DNA from: VRUE01 sp963753245
GTDB taxonomy: Bacteria > Actinomycetota > Thermoleophilia > Solirubrobacterales > 70-9
Direction of reading: 5' to 3'
Length of the DNA: 64,000 bases
Assembly (NCBI GenBank): GCA_963753245.1
Contig: CAVWBK010000002.1
Coordinates: 310,001-374,000 of the forward strand
In this document: piece after piece, positions 9,835 through 17,888 of the stretch
Numbering within the stretch: position 1 is the first letter of the stretch
Layout: each line of letters begins with the position of its first letter
The notes under the pieces: generated by a model
What the model saw: the letters and a program-made list of their open reading frames with translations, nothing else
What the model was told of the DNA's origin: nothing
Databases searched by the model: none
Made by a program: the position numbers and the translations under genes

Positions 9835-9921
9835 GCTTTCGGATCGATAAGCCGTTGTGGGCGAGAGTTTGCAAAAAGCCGAGGAAATCACGGCTTCTTC
9901 ACCAAATGTCTCGCTGACACG

Positions 9922-9927
9922 TAGGCT
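9922..9927 (+). promoter_or_regulatory. -10-like TAGGCT for sepIVA-like gene
   Basis: TAGGCT lies 12 nt before the ATG at 9940. The 105-nt spacer also holds a weak hairpin (AAGCCG/CGGCTT, 9876-9896) that may end coaD transcription. Confidence 0.35.
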
Positions 9928-9939
9928 TACGACCTGCCG

Positions 9940-10419
9940 ATGGACGTACTGGTCTTAATTGACAAGCTGGACGATGTCGTCCACAACGCGCGCGCCGTCC
10001 CCCTGACGGACCAGGTGCGCGTGGACCGCGAGGAGATCTATGACCTCCTCGACCAGATGCGTGCCACGATTCCCGAGGAGATCAAGCAGGCGCGCTGGAT
10101 CGTCAAGGAGCGCCAGGAGATGTTGGCCGAGGCCAAACGCGAGGCCGAGCGCATTGTGCGCGAGGCGCGCGAGCAGCAGGCGCGCCTGATCTCCGACGAA
10201 GAGGTGACCAAGCAGGCCGAGCGCGCCGCCGATGAGATCGTCGAGGACGCCCGCACCCGCGAGCGCGAGATCCGCCTCGGCGCCGAGGACTACGCCGACG
10301 AGATCCTCAACACGCTCGAGGTAAATCTGCAGAAGTTCCTCGCCGCCGTGCAGCGTGGTCGCGACCGCCTCGCCGGTCGCGACGAGGAGCCGGTGGCCGA
10401 GCTCGACGAGCAGCAGTAG
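9940..10419 (+). CDS. SepIVA/DivIVA-like coiled-coil cell-division protein
   Basis: 159 residues, almost entirely charged helix from about 35 to 150 with long Glu/Arg/Ala heptads. The N-terminus (MDVLVLIDKLDDVVHNAR) and the downstream VDREEIYDLLDQMR block resemble actinobacterial SepIVA, the septation factor encoded near coaD/rnc/smc in mycobacteria. Such proteins are often misannotated as ATP synthase subunit b because of the coiled coil. No membrane segment is present, arguing against subunit b. The role in division is inferred from family and location. It converges with the DUF177 gene. Confidence 0.75.
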   Translation: MDVLVLIDKLDDVVHNARAVPLTDQVRVDREEIYDLLDQMRATIPEEIKQARWIVKERQEMLAEAKREAERIVREAREQQARLISDEEVTKQAERAADEIVEDARTREREIRLGAEDYADEILNTLEVNLQKFLAAVQRGRDRLAGRDEEPVAELDEQQ

Positions 10420-10462
10420 CGCCGGCCCGGCGGCCGCCCTGGCGGCTCGCCACGGCAAGCGT

Positions 10463-10984
10463 CTAATCGAGTTCTAGGTCCTTGAGCTTGGCCCAGCGCG
10501 GGTCGGGGCCGCTCTCGTGTTCGTGCTCGACGGGGCCGGCGTCGTTTAGCGACTCGCCGCATACCGGGCAAAGCCCGGTGCACTCGGCACGGCAGAGGAT
10601 GCGCTGGGGCAGCGCCAGGATCGCCGCGTCGTGGGCCCAGCGGCCGAGGTCGAGCTGCTCGGCATCGTTGACGTAGGGGCTCTGCAGATCCTCGTCATCG
10701 GTTTCGCGCTGGTCGACCTCGCGGGCCTCGACCTCGGCCCGCACCCGGGCCGGCTCAAGGCAGCGCATGCAGGGTCCGCTGATCGCGACCGGGAAGCGCA
10801 GGCGAAAGGCGTAGCCGCGGCTGGGCCGCGAGACGTCGAGCCTCACCTCAACCGGGTCGGGCTCGATTGCGTAGTGCTCCCCGGCGAGCTCGAGCGAGCC
10901 GAGGGTGACCGAAATGTTCAGGCTCGCGCCCTCGCCGTGGGCGAGCGCGAGTCGACCGATGTCGATGATGGTGGAAGATGCCAC
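10463..10984 (-). CDS. DUF177/YceD-family protein
   Basis: 173 residues if it starts at GTG 10984. The C-terminal half shows the family signature: GPCMRC, then CRAECTGLCPVCGESLN, a Cys set likely to bind metal, then a short acidic tail. YceD proteins are normally encoded directly upstream of rpmF and are linked to 23S rRNA or L32 biogenesis. Here the gene is on the opposite strand from rpmF and separated from it by a methyltransferase gene. The start choice is supported by TAACCT 10 nt upstream on the same strand; longer starts would overlap the divergent gene. Confidence 0.82.
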   Translation of the reverse strand: MASSTIIDIGRLALAHGEGASLNISVTLGSLELAGEHYAIEPDPVEVRLDVSRPSRGYAFRLRFPVAISGPCMRCLEPARVRAEVEAREVDQRETDDEDLQSPYVNDAEQLDLGRWAHDAAILALPQRILCRAECTGLCPVCGESLNDAGPVEHEHESGPDPRWAKLKDLELD

Positions 10985-10994
10985 CTTCCTGACG

Positions 10995-11000
10995 AGGTTA
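10995..11000 (-). promoter_or_regulatory. -10-like TAACCT for DUF177 gene
   Basis: On the minus strand TAACCT is followed by 10 nt and GTG. It overlaps the ribosome-binding region (GAGG) of the divergent methyltransferase gene, so the two starts share about 20 bp. Confidence 0.4.
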
Positions 11001-11004
11001 GAAG

Positions 11005-11502
11005 ATGGGCTCCTTCGACTGGACACCCGAGCAGTACCTGGAGCGGATTCGCGCCCGAGTCCCGCGCTATGAGGAGCTCCAGGAGCAGGCGATCGCGGCG
11101 ATCCCCTTCGCACCCGAGCGGGTGCTCGAGCTCGGGATCGGGACCGGCGAGACGACCCGGCGTCTGATCGAGGCCTACCCGCAGGCCTGGGTCGTCGGTT
11201 TGGACTCCAGCCCCGACATGGTCTTTCGAGCTCGCCAGAGCTATGACGACGTGCAGCTGGCGCGGATGGAGGACCCGCTGCCAGACGGCCCCTGGGACCT
11301 GGTCATCTCGGTGCTCTCGATCGGCGAGCTCAGCGATGACCAGCGCCAGGCGCTTTTCCGCCGGGTCAGGGAACATTCCAACTCCCTGGTCATCGCCGAT
11401 AGCTTCGCGCCCGAGGAGCTGGCCAAAGCGCTCGAGTGGTCGGCGGGCGAGCTGCGCTGGGAGGCCGATCGGCTGGCCGTTATCCGCGCCAGCTACAGCT
11501 GA
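11005..11502 (+). CDS. Class I SAM-dependent methyltransferase
   Basis: 165 residues with a Rossmann-type methyltransferase core. Motif I is VLELGIGTGETT, an acidic residue at the end of strand 2 appears in VVGLDSSPDM, and PWDLVISVLSIGEL is the motif IV region. A GAGG lies 7 nt before ATG 11005. The substrate cannot be told from sequence. It sits between the DUF177 gene (divergent) and rpmF, a place where many actinobacteria have no gene. Confidence 0.82.
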   Translation: MGSFDWTPEQYLERIRARVPRYEELQEQAIAAIPFAPERVLELGIGTGETTRRLIEAYPQAWVVGLDSSPDMVFRARQSYDDVQLARMEDPLPDGPWDLVISVLSIGELSDDQRQALFRRVREHSNSLVIADSFAPEELAKALEWSAGELRWEADRLAVIRASYS

Positions 11503-11637
11503 GCGCCTCCGGCACCTAAGCGAAGCGATCCGAAGCACCGCGTCGGGCCCTCGATCGCGCGGCGCCCGGGAATCCCCAGGCGGCAATTGGCGGACGGGAG
11601 CCGCGGTACGAGCTTCCCCGCTACCATTCCGCGACCG
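11503..11637 (+). promoter_or_regulatory. rpmF upstream region with -10-like TACCAT
   Basis: The 135-nt spacer before rpmF has no gene. TACCAT (11622-11627) lies 10 nt before the rpmF ATG. The longer string TACCATTCCGC is repeated exactly just after trmD, upstream of another ribosomal-protein gene (21694). Confidence 0.4.
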
Positions 11638-11853
11638 ATGGCCGTCCCCAAGAAGAGAACCTCGAGCGCGCGCCGCGACAAGCGGCGCGCTACCCACAAG
11701 GCCGGCAAGGCCCGCCTCAACCGCTGTCCGCGCTGCCACAGCCCTCGCCTGCCACACCGCGTCTGCCCGACCTGCGGCACCTACGCCGGGCGTGAGGTGA
11801 TCTCGCACTCGATCGCCGACCCGACGACGGGCGCCCCCGACCCCCAGGGGTGA
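11638..11853 (+). CDS. rpmF: 50S ribosomal protein L32
   Basis: 71 residues starting MAVPKKRTSSARRDKRRA, the L32 signature. It carries a four-Cys zinc ribbon (CPRCH ... CPTCG), so this is the zinc-binding form. The C-terminus is about 10 residues longer than typical. The TGA stop overlaps the plsX ATG by one base, implying coupled translation. Confidence 0.95.
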   Translation: MAVPKKRTSSARRDKRRATHKAGKARLNRCPRCHSPRLPHRVCPTCGTYAGREVISHSIADPTTGAPDPQG

Positions 11854-12899
11854 TGCCCGGCGCGCGGCGCGGCGCGACCGTCGCCCTCGACGGTTTCGGC
11901 GCCGAGCGTGGATTCGACGTCCTCGCCGCGGGGGTGAGGCTGGCGGCGAGCGATCCAAACCTTCGGATCCGGGTCTTTGGGCCGCCCGCAGAGCTTGGCC
12001 TGGAGGGGGTCGAGCGGGTCGAGGTGATCGCGACCGAGGAGTGGATTGCCAACGAGGAGGACGCCGTCCGCTCGGTGCGCGCAAGACCAGAGGCCTCGGT
12101 CGTGCGCGCGGCGCGCGAGGTCGCCGAGGGTCGTGCCGACGCTCTGGTCAGCCACGGCTCGACCGGGGCGATGATGGCGGCGGCAACCTTCGGCTTGCGC
12201 CGCCTGGGCGGGGTGCAGCGCCCGGCGCTTGCGGTGCGCCTCCCGGCCCCCGGCAAACCGGTGCTCTTTCTCGATGTTGGCGCCAACACCGAGGTGCGCG
12301 CCCAGCACCTGGTCCAATTCGCCTTCCTGGGCGCCGCATTCAGCCAGGTCGTGCTCGGCGTCGCCCGCCCGCAGGTCTGCCTGCTTTCGGTTGGCACGGA
12401 GTCGGGCAAGGGTCGCGAGGAGGTCACCGCCGCCCACGCGATCTTGAGCGAGGCCGCCGGGATCGAGTTCGCCGGCAACATCGAGGGCAATCAGCTACCC
12501 GCCGCGATCGCCGACGTTGTCGTCACCGACGGCTTCACCGGCAATGTCGCGCTGAAGCTGATGGAGGGAACGGTGAAGACGGTTACCGGCGCGATCGGTG
12601 AGGCGGCCCGCTCCAATCCGCTTAGCGCCCTGGGCGGGCTGCTGATGCGCCCGGCGCTTGGCGGACTGCGCCGCGAGCTGCACCCCGACACCACCGGTGG
12701 CGCGATTCTGCTCGGCCTGCGCGCGATCGCCGTCGTCGGTCACGGCAGCGCCGCTGCGGAGGGGATCGCGAATTCGGTGCGACTCGCTGCCCGCGGCGTG
12801 GAAGTCGATGCGCTCGGGCGCACCGCAGAGCTGCTGCGCGAGGGCGGTGTCGGACGCGGTGCGCTCGGCGCCGCGAAGGCCGGGGGAGACGACGCGTGA
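11853..12899 (+). CDS. plsX: Phosphate acyltransferase PlsX
   Basis: 348 residues from the ATG overlapping the rpmF stop (a GTG one codon upstream is the alternative). PlsX turns acyl-ACP into acyl-phosphate for phospholipid synthesis at the membrane. Family landmarks are VSHGSTGAMMAAA, FLDVGANTEVRAQHLVQFA, SVGTESGKG, FAGNIEGN and VTDGFTGNVALK. The usual N-terminal DAMGGD motif is altered to LDGFGAE, a local divergence. It lies directly before acpP, the classic plsX-acpP pair. Confidence 0.93.
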   Translation: MPGARRGATVALDGFGAERGFDVLAAGVRLAASDPNLRIRVFGPPAELGLEGVERVEVIATEEWIANEEDAVRSVRARPEASVVRAAREVAEGRADALVSHGSTGAMMAAATFGLRRLGGVQRPALAVRLPAPGKPVLFLDVGANTEVRAQHLVQFAFLGAAFSQVVLGVARPQVCLLSVGTESGKGREEVTAAHAILSEAAGIEFAGNIEGNQLPAAIADVVVTDGFTGNVALKLMEGTVKTVTGAIGEAARSNPLSALGGLLMRPALGGLRRELHPDTTGGAILLGLRAIAVVGHGSAAAEGIANSVRLAARGVEVDALGRTAELLREGGVGRGALGAAKAGGDDA

Positions 12900-12912
12900 T
12901 AGGACACCACTG

Positions 12913-13161
12913 ATGACCAAGGACGAAGTCCTCACCCTGGTCCGCGAGCACCTCGCCGAGGAGCTCGAACTCGACCCTGGGGAGATCGGCGAGGAGAGCC
13001 GCTTCAAGGAGGACCTCGACGCGGACTCCCTCGACCTATATGAGTTGGTGATGGAGCTCGAGGACAACTACGGTGTGGTTGTCACCGAGGAGCAGGCGGC
13101 CCAGATCAAGACTGTGGGCGACGCGGTCGCTTTCGTCCTCAAGCGCGCAGCCGCCGCCTGA
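12913..13161 (+). CDS. acpP: Acyl carrier protein
   Basis: 82 residues, acidic. The 4'-phosphopantetheine attachment Ser lies in DADSLDLYE, the ACP motif. ACP carries acyl chains in fatty-acid synthesis and supplies PlsX. Start is ATG 12913, 13 nt after plsX; rnc starts 2 nt after the stop. Confidence 0.95.
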   Translation: MTKDEVLTLVREHLAEELELDPGEIGEESRFKEDLDADSLDLYELVMELEDNYGVVVTEEQAAQIKTVGDAVAFVLKRAAAA

Positions 13162-13163
13162 GC

Positions 13164-13859
13164 GTGAGCGTGGCCGAGCTCGGGCAGAGCGGTTTGGCGG
13201 AGTTGATCGAGGAGCTGCCCACGGAGCTGCGCGGGCGGGCGCTAACGCACGCGACCTGGACCGCGAGGCGAACCGACTCCTATGAGCGGCTCGCCTACCT
13301 CGGTGACAGCGTCCTGGCGCTGGCCGTCGCCGCCGCGCTGGTCGAGCGCTTTCCCGAGGTCGACGCCGGTGGCCTGACCAAGATCCACAATCAGGCCGTG
13401 AGCGGCGTCTCCTGCGCCGAGGTCGGCCGGCTGCTCGGTGTGCCCGAGCTGCTGCGTGAGGCCCAGCCCGCCCAGGAATTGGCGATCCCGGCCGAGGTCC
13501 TGCTCGGCGGCGCGCGGGCCCTGCCCGAGGTGACCGAGGCATTGATCGGCGCTTGCTTTTTGGCCTTCGGTTTTCAGCGCGCGGCGAACGCCGTGGTCGC
13601 CGCCTTTGAGGCTCAGATCGAGGCTGGCGCCGAGTCGCCTCTGGACTTCAAGTCGGCCCTGCAAGAGCTCCTGGCTCAGCGCCGGGCAAGCGTGCGCTAC
13701 CGAGTCAGCGAGGAATCCGGACCTCCCCACAAGCGCGCCTTCGAGGTTGAGGCAATCGTCGATTCCGAGGCAGTGGGCCACGGTCGGGGGCGCAGCAAGA
13801 AGGTCGCCGAGCAGGCGGCCGCAGAGCAGGCTCTGGCCCGCATCCGGGAGCGCGACTAG
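13164..13859 (+). CDS. rnc: Ribonuclease III with altered acidic active site
   Basis: 231 residues with an RNase III domain (1-150) and a C-terminal dsRNA-binding domain ending GRSKKVAEQAAAEQAL. The signature is YERLAYLGDSVLAL. Against E. coli numbering, E38, D45 and E117 are kept (second motif PEVTEALIGA), but E41 is Ala, E65 is Ala (VDAGGL for VDEGD) and D114 is Glu. E41, D45, D114 and E117 normally hold the catalytic Mg ions. The start is ATG-like GTG at 13164, 2 nt after acpP. The fold and RNA-binding part are convincing; normal catalytic activity is not assured. Confidence 0.88.
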   Translation: MSVAELGQSGLAELIEELPTELRGRALTHATWTARRTDSYERLAYLGDSVLALAVAAALVERFPEVDAGGLTKIHNQAVSGVSCAEVGRLLGVPELLREAQPAQELAIPAEVLLGGARALPEVTEALIGACFLAFGFQRAANAVVAAFEAQIEAGAESPLDFKSALQELLAQRRASVRYRVSEESGPPHKRAFEVEAIVDSEAVGHGRGRSKKVAEQAAAEQALARIRERD

Positions 13860-13869
13860 GGTCCATGCG

Positions 13870-16317
13870 ATGTATCTGAGATCGATCGAGATGAAGGGCT
13901 TCAAGTCGTTCCCCGAACGACAGAGGCTGGAGTTCTCACCTGGGGTCAGCGTGATCGTTGGCCCCAACGGCTCGGGCAAGTCCAACATCACCGACGCCGT
14001 GCTCTGGGCGCTCGGCGAGCAGAGCCCGGGTGCGATTCGGGGCGCCTCGATGCAGGACGTGATCTCAGCCGGGGGCAAGGGAGTAGGTCGGCGTCGCTCC
14101 GCCGAGGTCGAGGTCGTGATCGATAACTCCGAGGGCCGCGCCGCCACCGAGTTCTCCGAGGTCGCGATCGAGCGTAGCCTCGATCGCTCCGGCGAGGGGG
14201 CCTACCGGCTCAACGGGGCGCGCTGCCGGCTCGCCGATGTGGTCGAAGTCCTCTCCGACACCAATCTCGGCCGCGAGATGCATTCGGTGATCAGCCAGGG
14301 TCGCGTCGAGGCGATCATCCACTCAAAGCCCCGCGACCGGCGCCTGCTGGTCGAGGAGGCGGCGGGCCTGGGTAAGCACCGCAAGCGGCGCCGGCGCGCG
14401 GAGCTCAAATTGCGCTCCGCCGCTGACAATCTCGACCGTGCGCTTGACCTGGAGCGCGAGGCACGGGCTCGGCTGCGGCCGCTGAAGCGCCAGGCGCAGG
14501 CCGCTGAGCTCGGCTTGAGGATCGAAAAGGACGAGCTCGAGCTGCGCGGGCGCCTGGTGGCCGAGGAGCTGCGCTTCGGCGAGGATCGTGCGCTCGCCGC
14601 CGAGCGGGCCGCCGCTCAGGCGCGCGCCGAGCGTGCCCGGCTTGACCAGAGCCTCGCCGTGGTCAGCGGTGCCCGGCGCGAGGCCGAGGAGCGCTTTGCG
14701 GCTCGCGATCGCGAGCGCACCCAGGCCTGGGGGGTGCTGACCAAGCTGCGCGGCGAGCAGCAGCGGCTGGCGCTGCGCGCGGCGACGCTCTCCGATCGCG
14801 AGGCCGAGGTCGAGGTCGGCCTGCAGACACTGCGCACTGAGCTCGGCCCCCTGACCCTCGACGTCGGCCCGGGCAGCGCCCCGGCCGAGCGCGCCCGCAA
14901 GCTCGGCGAGGAGCTCGGCGAGATCGAGATCGGTCTGCGCAGCGCGAGTGAGGGACTGGCTGAAGCGCGCTCTGATCGGGCCGTCGAGTCCAAGCGCGAG
15001 GCGGCGCTTGGAGCGGTGCGCAGCGGCGCCGAGCGCGCCACCCGCCACGCGCGCCGTGCCGAGGGCCTGCTCGGCGAGCGCCACCGTGAGGCGCTGCGCA
15101 GGCGGCTGGTTGACGGCGAGGAGCTGCTCGAGGATGTGCGGGGTGCGGCGGCGGCGGTGAGCGCCGCCGAGGTCGCGATCCGGGCCCGGGTCGACTCGAT
15201 CGAGGGCAAGGTGCTCGGCGGTCCCGGTGAGGGTGATGAGATCGCCGAGCAGATGCGCGCCGGCGCGCAGCGCGAGTACGAGCTGCAGGCAGCGCTAAAG
15301 GAGGCCTCCGACAAGCTGACCGCGGCCGAGGTCGAGGCGGCTCAGCTCGGCGACCGGCGCGCTGAGGCGGCCAAGGAGCTCGCCGCGATTGCCGAGCGCC
15401 TCGGCGAGGAGGTGGGGCCGGCCGAGCAGCCGCTGGGCGAGCAGGAGCGGCTCGAGATCGACCGGCGCCTCGAGCGGCTCGAGCGCCGCCGCGCCCAGAT
15501 CGGCCCCGTCAATCCGCTTGCCGAGCGTGAATACGACGAGGCGCGCGAGCATGTCGAGAAGCTGCAGGTCCAGCGTGAGGATATCGAGCGGGGCATGCGC
15601 GAACTGGCGGGCTTGATACGCGACATCGACCGTGAGATCGAGCGCGCCTTCGAGGAGACCTTCGAGGCGACCGCGAAGAACTTCGAGGAGATGGTCGAGC
15701 ACCTCTTCCCGGGCGGGCGCGGCGCCCTGCGCCGGGTCAGTCTGAAGCCCGTCCGCGAGGTCGAGCGTCCGAGTGGCGAGCAGGAACCACCGGTCGAGGT
15801 CGAGGAGCCCGAGCCCGAGGAAGAAGAAGCGCGGGAGGAGCTCGGTGTCGAGATCGAGGTGACCCCGGCCGGCAAGTCAACCCGCAAGCTCTCGCTGCTC
15901 TCCGGCGGTGAGAAGTCGCTGGTGGCGCTGGCCTTCGTCTTCGCTGTCTTCCTCGCTCGGCCCTGTCCCTTCTACATCCTCGACGAGGTCGAGGCCGCTC
16001 TTGACGATGTCAATATCGACCGCTTCCTGCAGCTGATCCGGCGTTTTGCCGACCGGGCCCAGTTTGTGATCGTCACCCACCAGAAACGGACGATGGACGC
16101 CGCCGATGTGCTCTACGGGGTGACGATGGGCGACGACGGGGTGACCAAGGTCGTCTCCCGCCGGCTACCACGTGAGGAGGCGCCGAGCGCCCAGCAGGGG
16201 CCACCACCGTTTGCCGGGATCGCGGTCGGCGAGTCGTCGGAGGAGCCCCGGGCAGATGACCAGCCCCTGGTTGAGGGGCGTGCGGAGGCCCCGCGCGGCT
16301 CGGTTGAGGCCGCCTAA
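13870..16317 (+). CDS. smc: Short SMC ATPase without a recognisable hinge
   Basis: 815 residues against about 1,150-1,200 for bacterial Smc. The N-terminal head has MYLRSIEMKGFKSF and Walker A GPNGSGKSNITDAV. The C-terminal head has the signature LSLLSGGEKSLVALA, Walker B FYILDEVEAALDD and the switch His in VIVTHQKRTM. Between about residues 165 and 600 is Ala/Glu/Arg-rich coiled coil broken by short Gly/Pro spots (GPLTLDVGPGSAPA; GGPGEGD). I find no globular hinge of about 150 residues and no CxxC hook. A Glu/Pro-rich insert precedes the ABC signature. No frameshift is evident. Start is ATG 13870, 10 nt after rnc. Chromosome-organising function is inferred from the head sequence and locus. 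Confidence 0.9.
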   Translation: MYLRSIEMKGFKSFPERQRLEFSPGVSVIVGPNGSGKSNITDAVLWALGEQSPGAIRGASMQDVISAGGKGVGRRRSAEVEVVIDNSEGRAATEFSEVAIERSLDRSGEGAYRLNGARCRLADVVEVLSDTNLGREMHSVISQGRVEAIIHSKPRDRRLLVEEAAGLGKHRKRRRRAELKLRSAADNLDRALDLEREARARLRPLKRQAQAAELGLRIEKDELELRGRLVAEELRFGEDRALAAERAAAQARAERARLDQSLAVVSGARREAEERFAARDRERTQAWGVLTKLRGEQQRLALRAATLSDREAEVEVGLQTLRTELGPLTLDVGPGSAPAERARKLGEELGEIEIGLRSASEGLAEARSDRAVESKREAALGAVRSGAERATRHARRAEGLLGERHREALRRRLVDGEELLEDVRGAAAAVSAAEVAIRARVDSIEGKVLGGPGEGDEIAEQMRAGAQREYELQAALKEASDKLTAAEVEAAQLGDRRAEAAKELAAIAERLGEEVGPAEQPLGEQERLEIDRRLERLERRRAQIGPVNPLAEREYDEAREHVEKLQVQREDIERGMRELAGLIRDIDREIERAFEETFEATAKNFEEMVEHLFPGGRGALRRVSLKPVREVERPSGEQEPPVEVEEPEPEEEEAREELGVEIEVTPAGKSTRKLSLLSGGEKSLVALAFVFAVFLARPCPFYILDEVEAALDDVNIDRFLQLIRRFADRAQFVIVTHQKRTMDAADVLYGVTMGDDGVTKVVSRRLPREEAPSAQQGPPPFAGIAVGESSEEPRADDQPLVEGRAEAPRGSVEAA

Positions 16318-16418
16318 ACGAAATCTTTCCCTAACCCCGGCGCCTGACAGGGCCAGGCCCAGGGTCTATCCTGGCGAGCGCGAGCGGCAAAAGCTGCGCA
16401 GGGAGAGGAGGAGCCGCG

Positions 16419-17855
16419 ATGGCCCAACGCCATATGGACAGACTGACGTCTTTTGACACGTCATTTCTGACCAACGAGAAATCGAATGGTCACATGGCGA
16501 TTGGCGCGATCATGGTCTGCGAGGGGTCGGCGCCGAGCTACGACGATTTCGTCACCCACATCCGCAGCCGCCTGCACCTGCTCCCAAGGCTGCGCCAAAA
16601 GCTGGCGGTACCGCCGCTTCACCTAGGGACGCCGATGTGGGTCGATGATCCCGACTTCGACGTCCACAGCCACGTCCAGCACGTGACCCTTCCCGCGCCG
16701 GGAACCGATGCCCAGTTCCACGAGCTGATCGGCGAGTATCTCTCGCCGCCGCTCGATCGCAAAAAGCCGCTCTGGGAGCTGTGGCTCACCGATGGCTTTG
16801 AGGACGACCGCTTCGGGATCATCTACAAGACCCATCACTCGATGGCCGACGGGATCTCGGCGACCGATGTCGGCATGTTGCTCTTCGACGTCGAGCCCAA
16901 GGACGAGATCATCCGCACCGAACAGCCCTGGCACCCCCAGACTCCGCCCAGCGGCGCCCATCTCCTGGCGCTCTCCGCGCGCGGTTTCTTCGCCATGTTC
17001 GGCGGCGCGCTGCGCTGGTTGAGGAATGCCGCCAGAAGCCCGGCCAAGGCCTGGAAGCGGACCTCCAATGGCGCCGTCGGGCTCTGGGAGGTCGGTTGGA
17101 ACCTGACCAAGCCGGCGCCCAAGGTCGCCTTCAACACCGAGATCAGCGCCTCGCGCAGCTTCGCCTGGACCACCGGTCCGCTCGGTGACTTCAAGCAGAT
17201 CAAGAACGCACTCGGCGGGACCGTCAACGATGTCACCCTCGCGGTCGCCGGCGGCGCCCTGCGACGCTGGCTTGAGGACCGCGAGGTCGACGCTGACGAG
17301 CTTGCGCTGCAGGCGCTGGTCCCGGTCTCGGTGCGAACCGAGAACGAGCACGGCGAGCTCGGCAACCGGCTGACGGCGATGCGCGGTCCGCTGCCGGTCC
17401 ACATCGCCGACCCCTACGAGCGCCTGCGCTACGTGACCGATGAGATGGACAAGCTGAAGGCCTCCAAGCAGGCGCTCGGGGCGGAAGCGATCTGGGGCCT
17501 AAATGACTGGTTTCGTGAGTTCGCGCCGCCGCTCTTGCTCAACCCGACGGCGACGATCAACTTCTCGACCCGGCTCTTCAACATGCTGGTCACCAACTTT
17601 CCGGGCCCCCAGGTTCCCTTCTACGTGCTCGGTCGCGAGCTCACCGCCGTCTACCCGATCGGCTTCCTGGCTCGGCGCCACGCGCTCGCAATCGCGATGT
17701 TCAGCTACAACGGCGCGATGCACTTCGGCCTGCTCGCCGATTCTGGGACGGTCGAGAACCTCGACTCGATCGGCGGCTACATCGACGACTCGATCCGCGA
17801 GCTGCTCGACATCGCCGGGGCCGGCAGCACCGACCGCAGCCCACAGCTGGTCTAG
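16419..17855 (+). CDS. Wax ester synthase/diacylglycerol acyltransferase (WS/DGAT)
   Basis: 478 residues, the standard WS/DGAT size. These enzymes transfer acyl groups from acyl-CoA to fatty alcohols or diacylglycerol to make storage lipids. The catalytic motif HHSMADG (HHxxxDG) is present at about residue 140. Other family blocks are the N-terminal LTSFDTSFL, NDVTLAVAGGALRRWL (residues about 270-285) and the VTNFPGP stretch near residue 390. A GGAGAGGAGG ribosome-binding region lies just upstream of ATG 16419. The gene is placed between smc and ftsY, two genes usually adjacent in actinobacteria, so it is probably an insertion into that cluster. Confidence 0.92.
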   Translation: MAQRHMDRLTSFDTSFLTNEKSNGHMAIGAIMVCEGSAPSYDDFVTHIRSRLHLLPRLRQKLAVPPLHLGTPMWVDDPDFDVHSHVQHVTLPAPGTDAQFHELIGEYLSPPLDRKKPLWELWLTDGFEDDRFGIIYKTHHSMADGISATDVGMLLFDVEPKDEIIRTEQPWHPQTPPSGAHLLALSARGFFAMFGGALRWLRNAARSPAKAWKRTSNGAVGLWEVGWNLTKPAPKVAFNTEISASRSFAWTTGPLGDFKQIKNALGGTVNDVTLAVAGGALRRWLEDREVDADELALQALVPVSVRTENEHGELGNRLTAMRGPLPVHIADPYERLRYVTDEMDKLKASKQALGAEAIWGLNDWFREFAPPLLLNPTATINFSTRLFNMLVTNFPGPQVPFYVLGRELTAVYPIGFLARRHALAIAMFSYNGAMHFGLLADSGTVENLDSIGGYIDDSIRELLDIAGAGSTDRSPQLV

Positions 17856-17873
17856 GCGCGACCGACCGGCAGA

Positions 17874-17879
17874 TAGCCT
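17874..17879 (+). promoter_or_regulatory. -10-like TAGCCT for ftsY
   Basis: TAGCCT lies 9 nt before the ATG at 17889, with no ribosome binding site, consistent with a leaderless or very short-leader transcript after the WS/DGAT gene. Confidence 0.4.
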
Positions 17880-17888
17880 GCCGCGCAG

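Noticed and set aside
9940..10419. ATP synthase subunit b
   Set aside because: No membrane helix and no atp genes nearby; coiled-coil pattern and locus fit SepIVA better.
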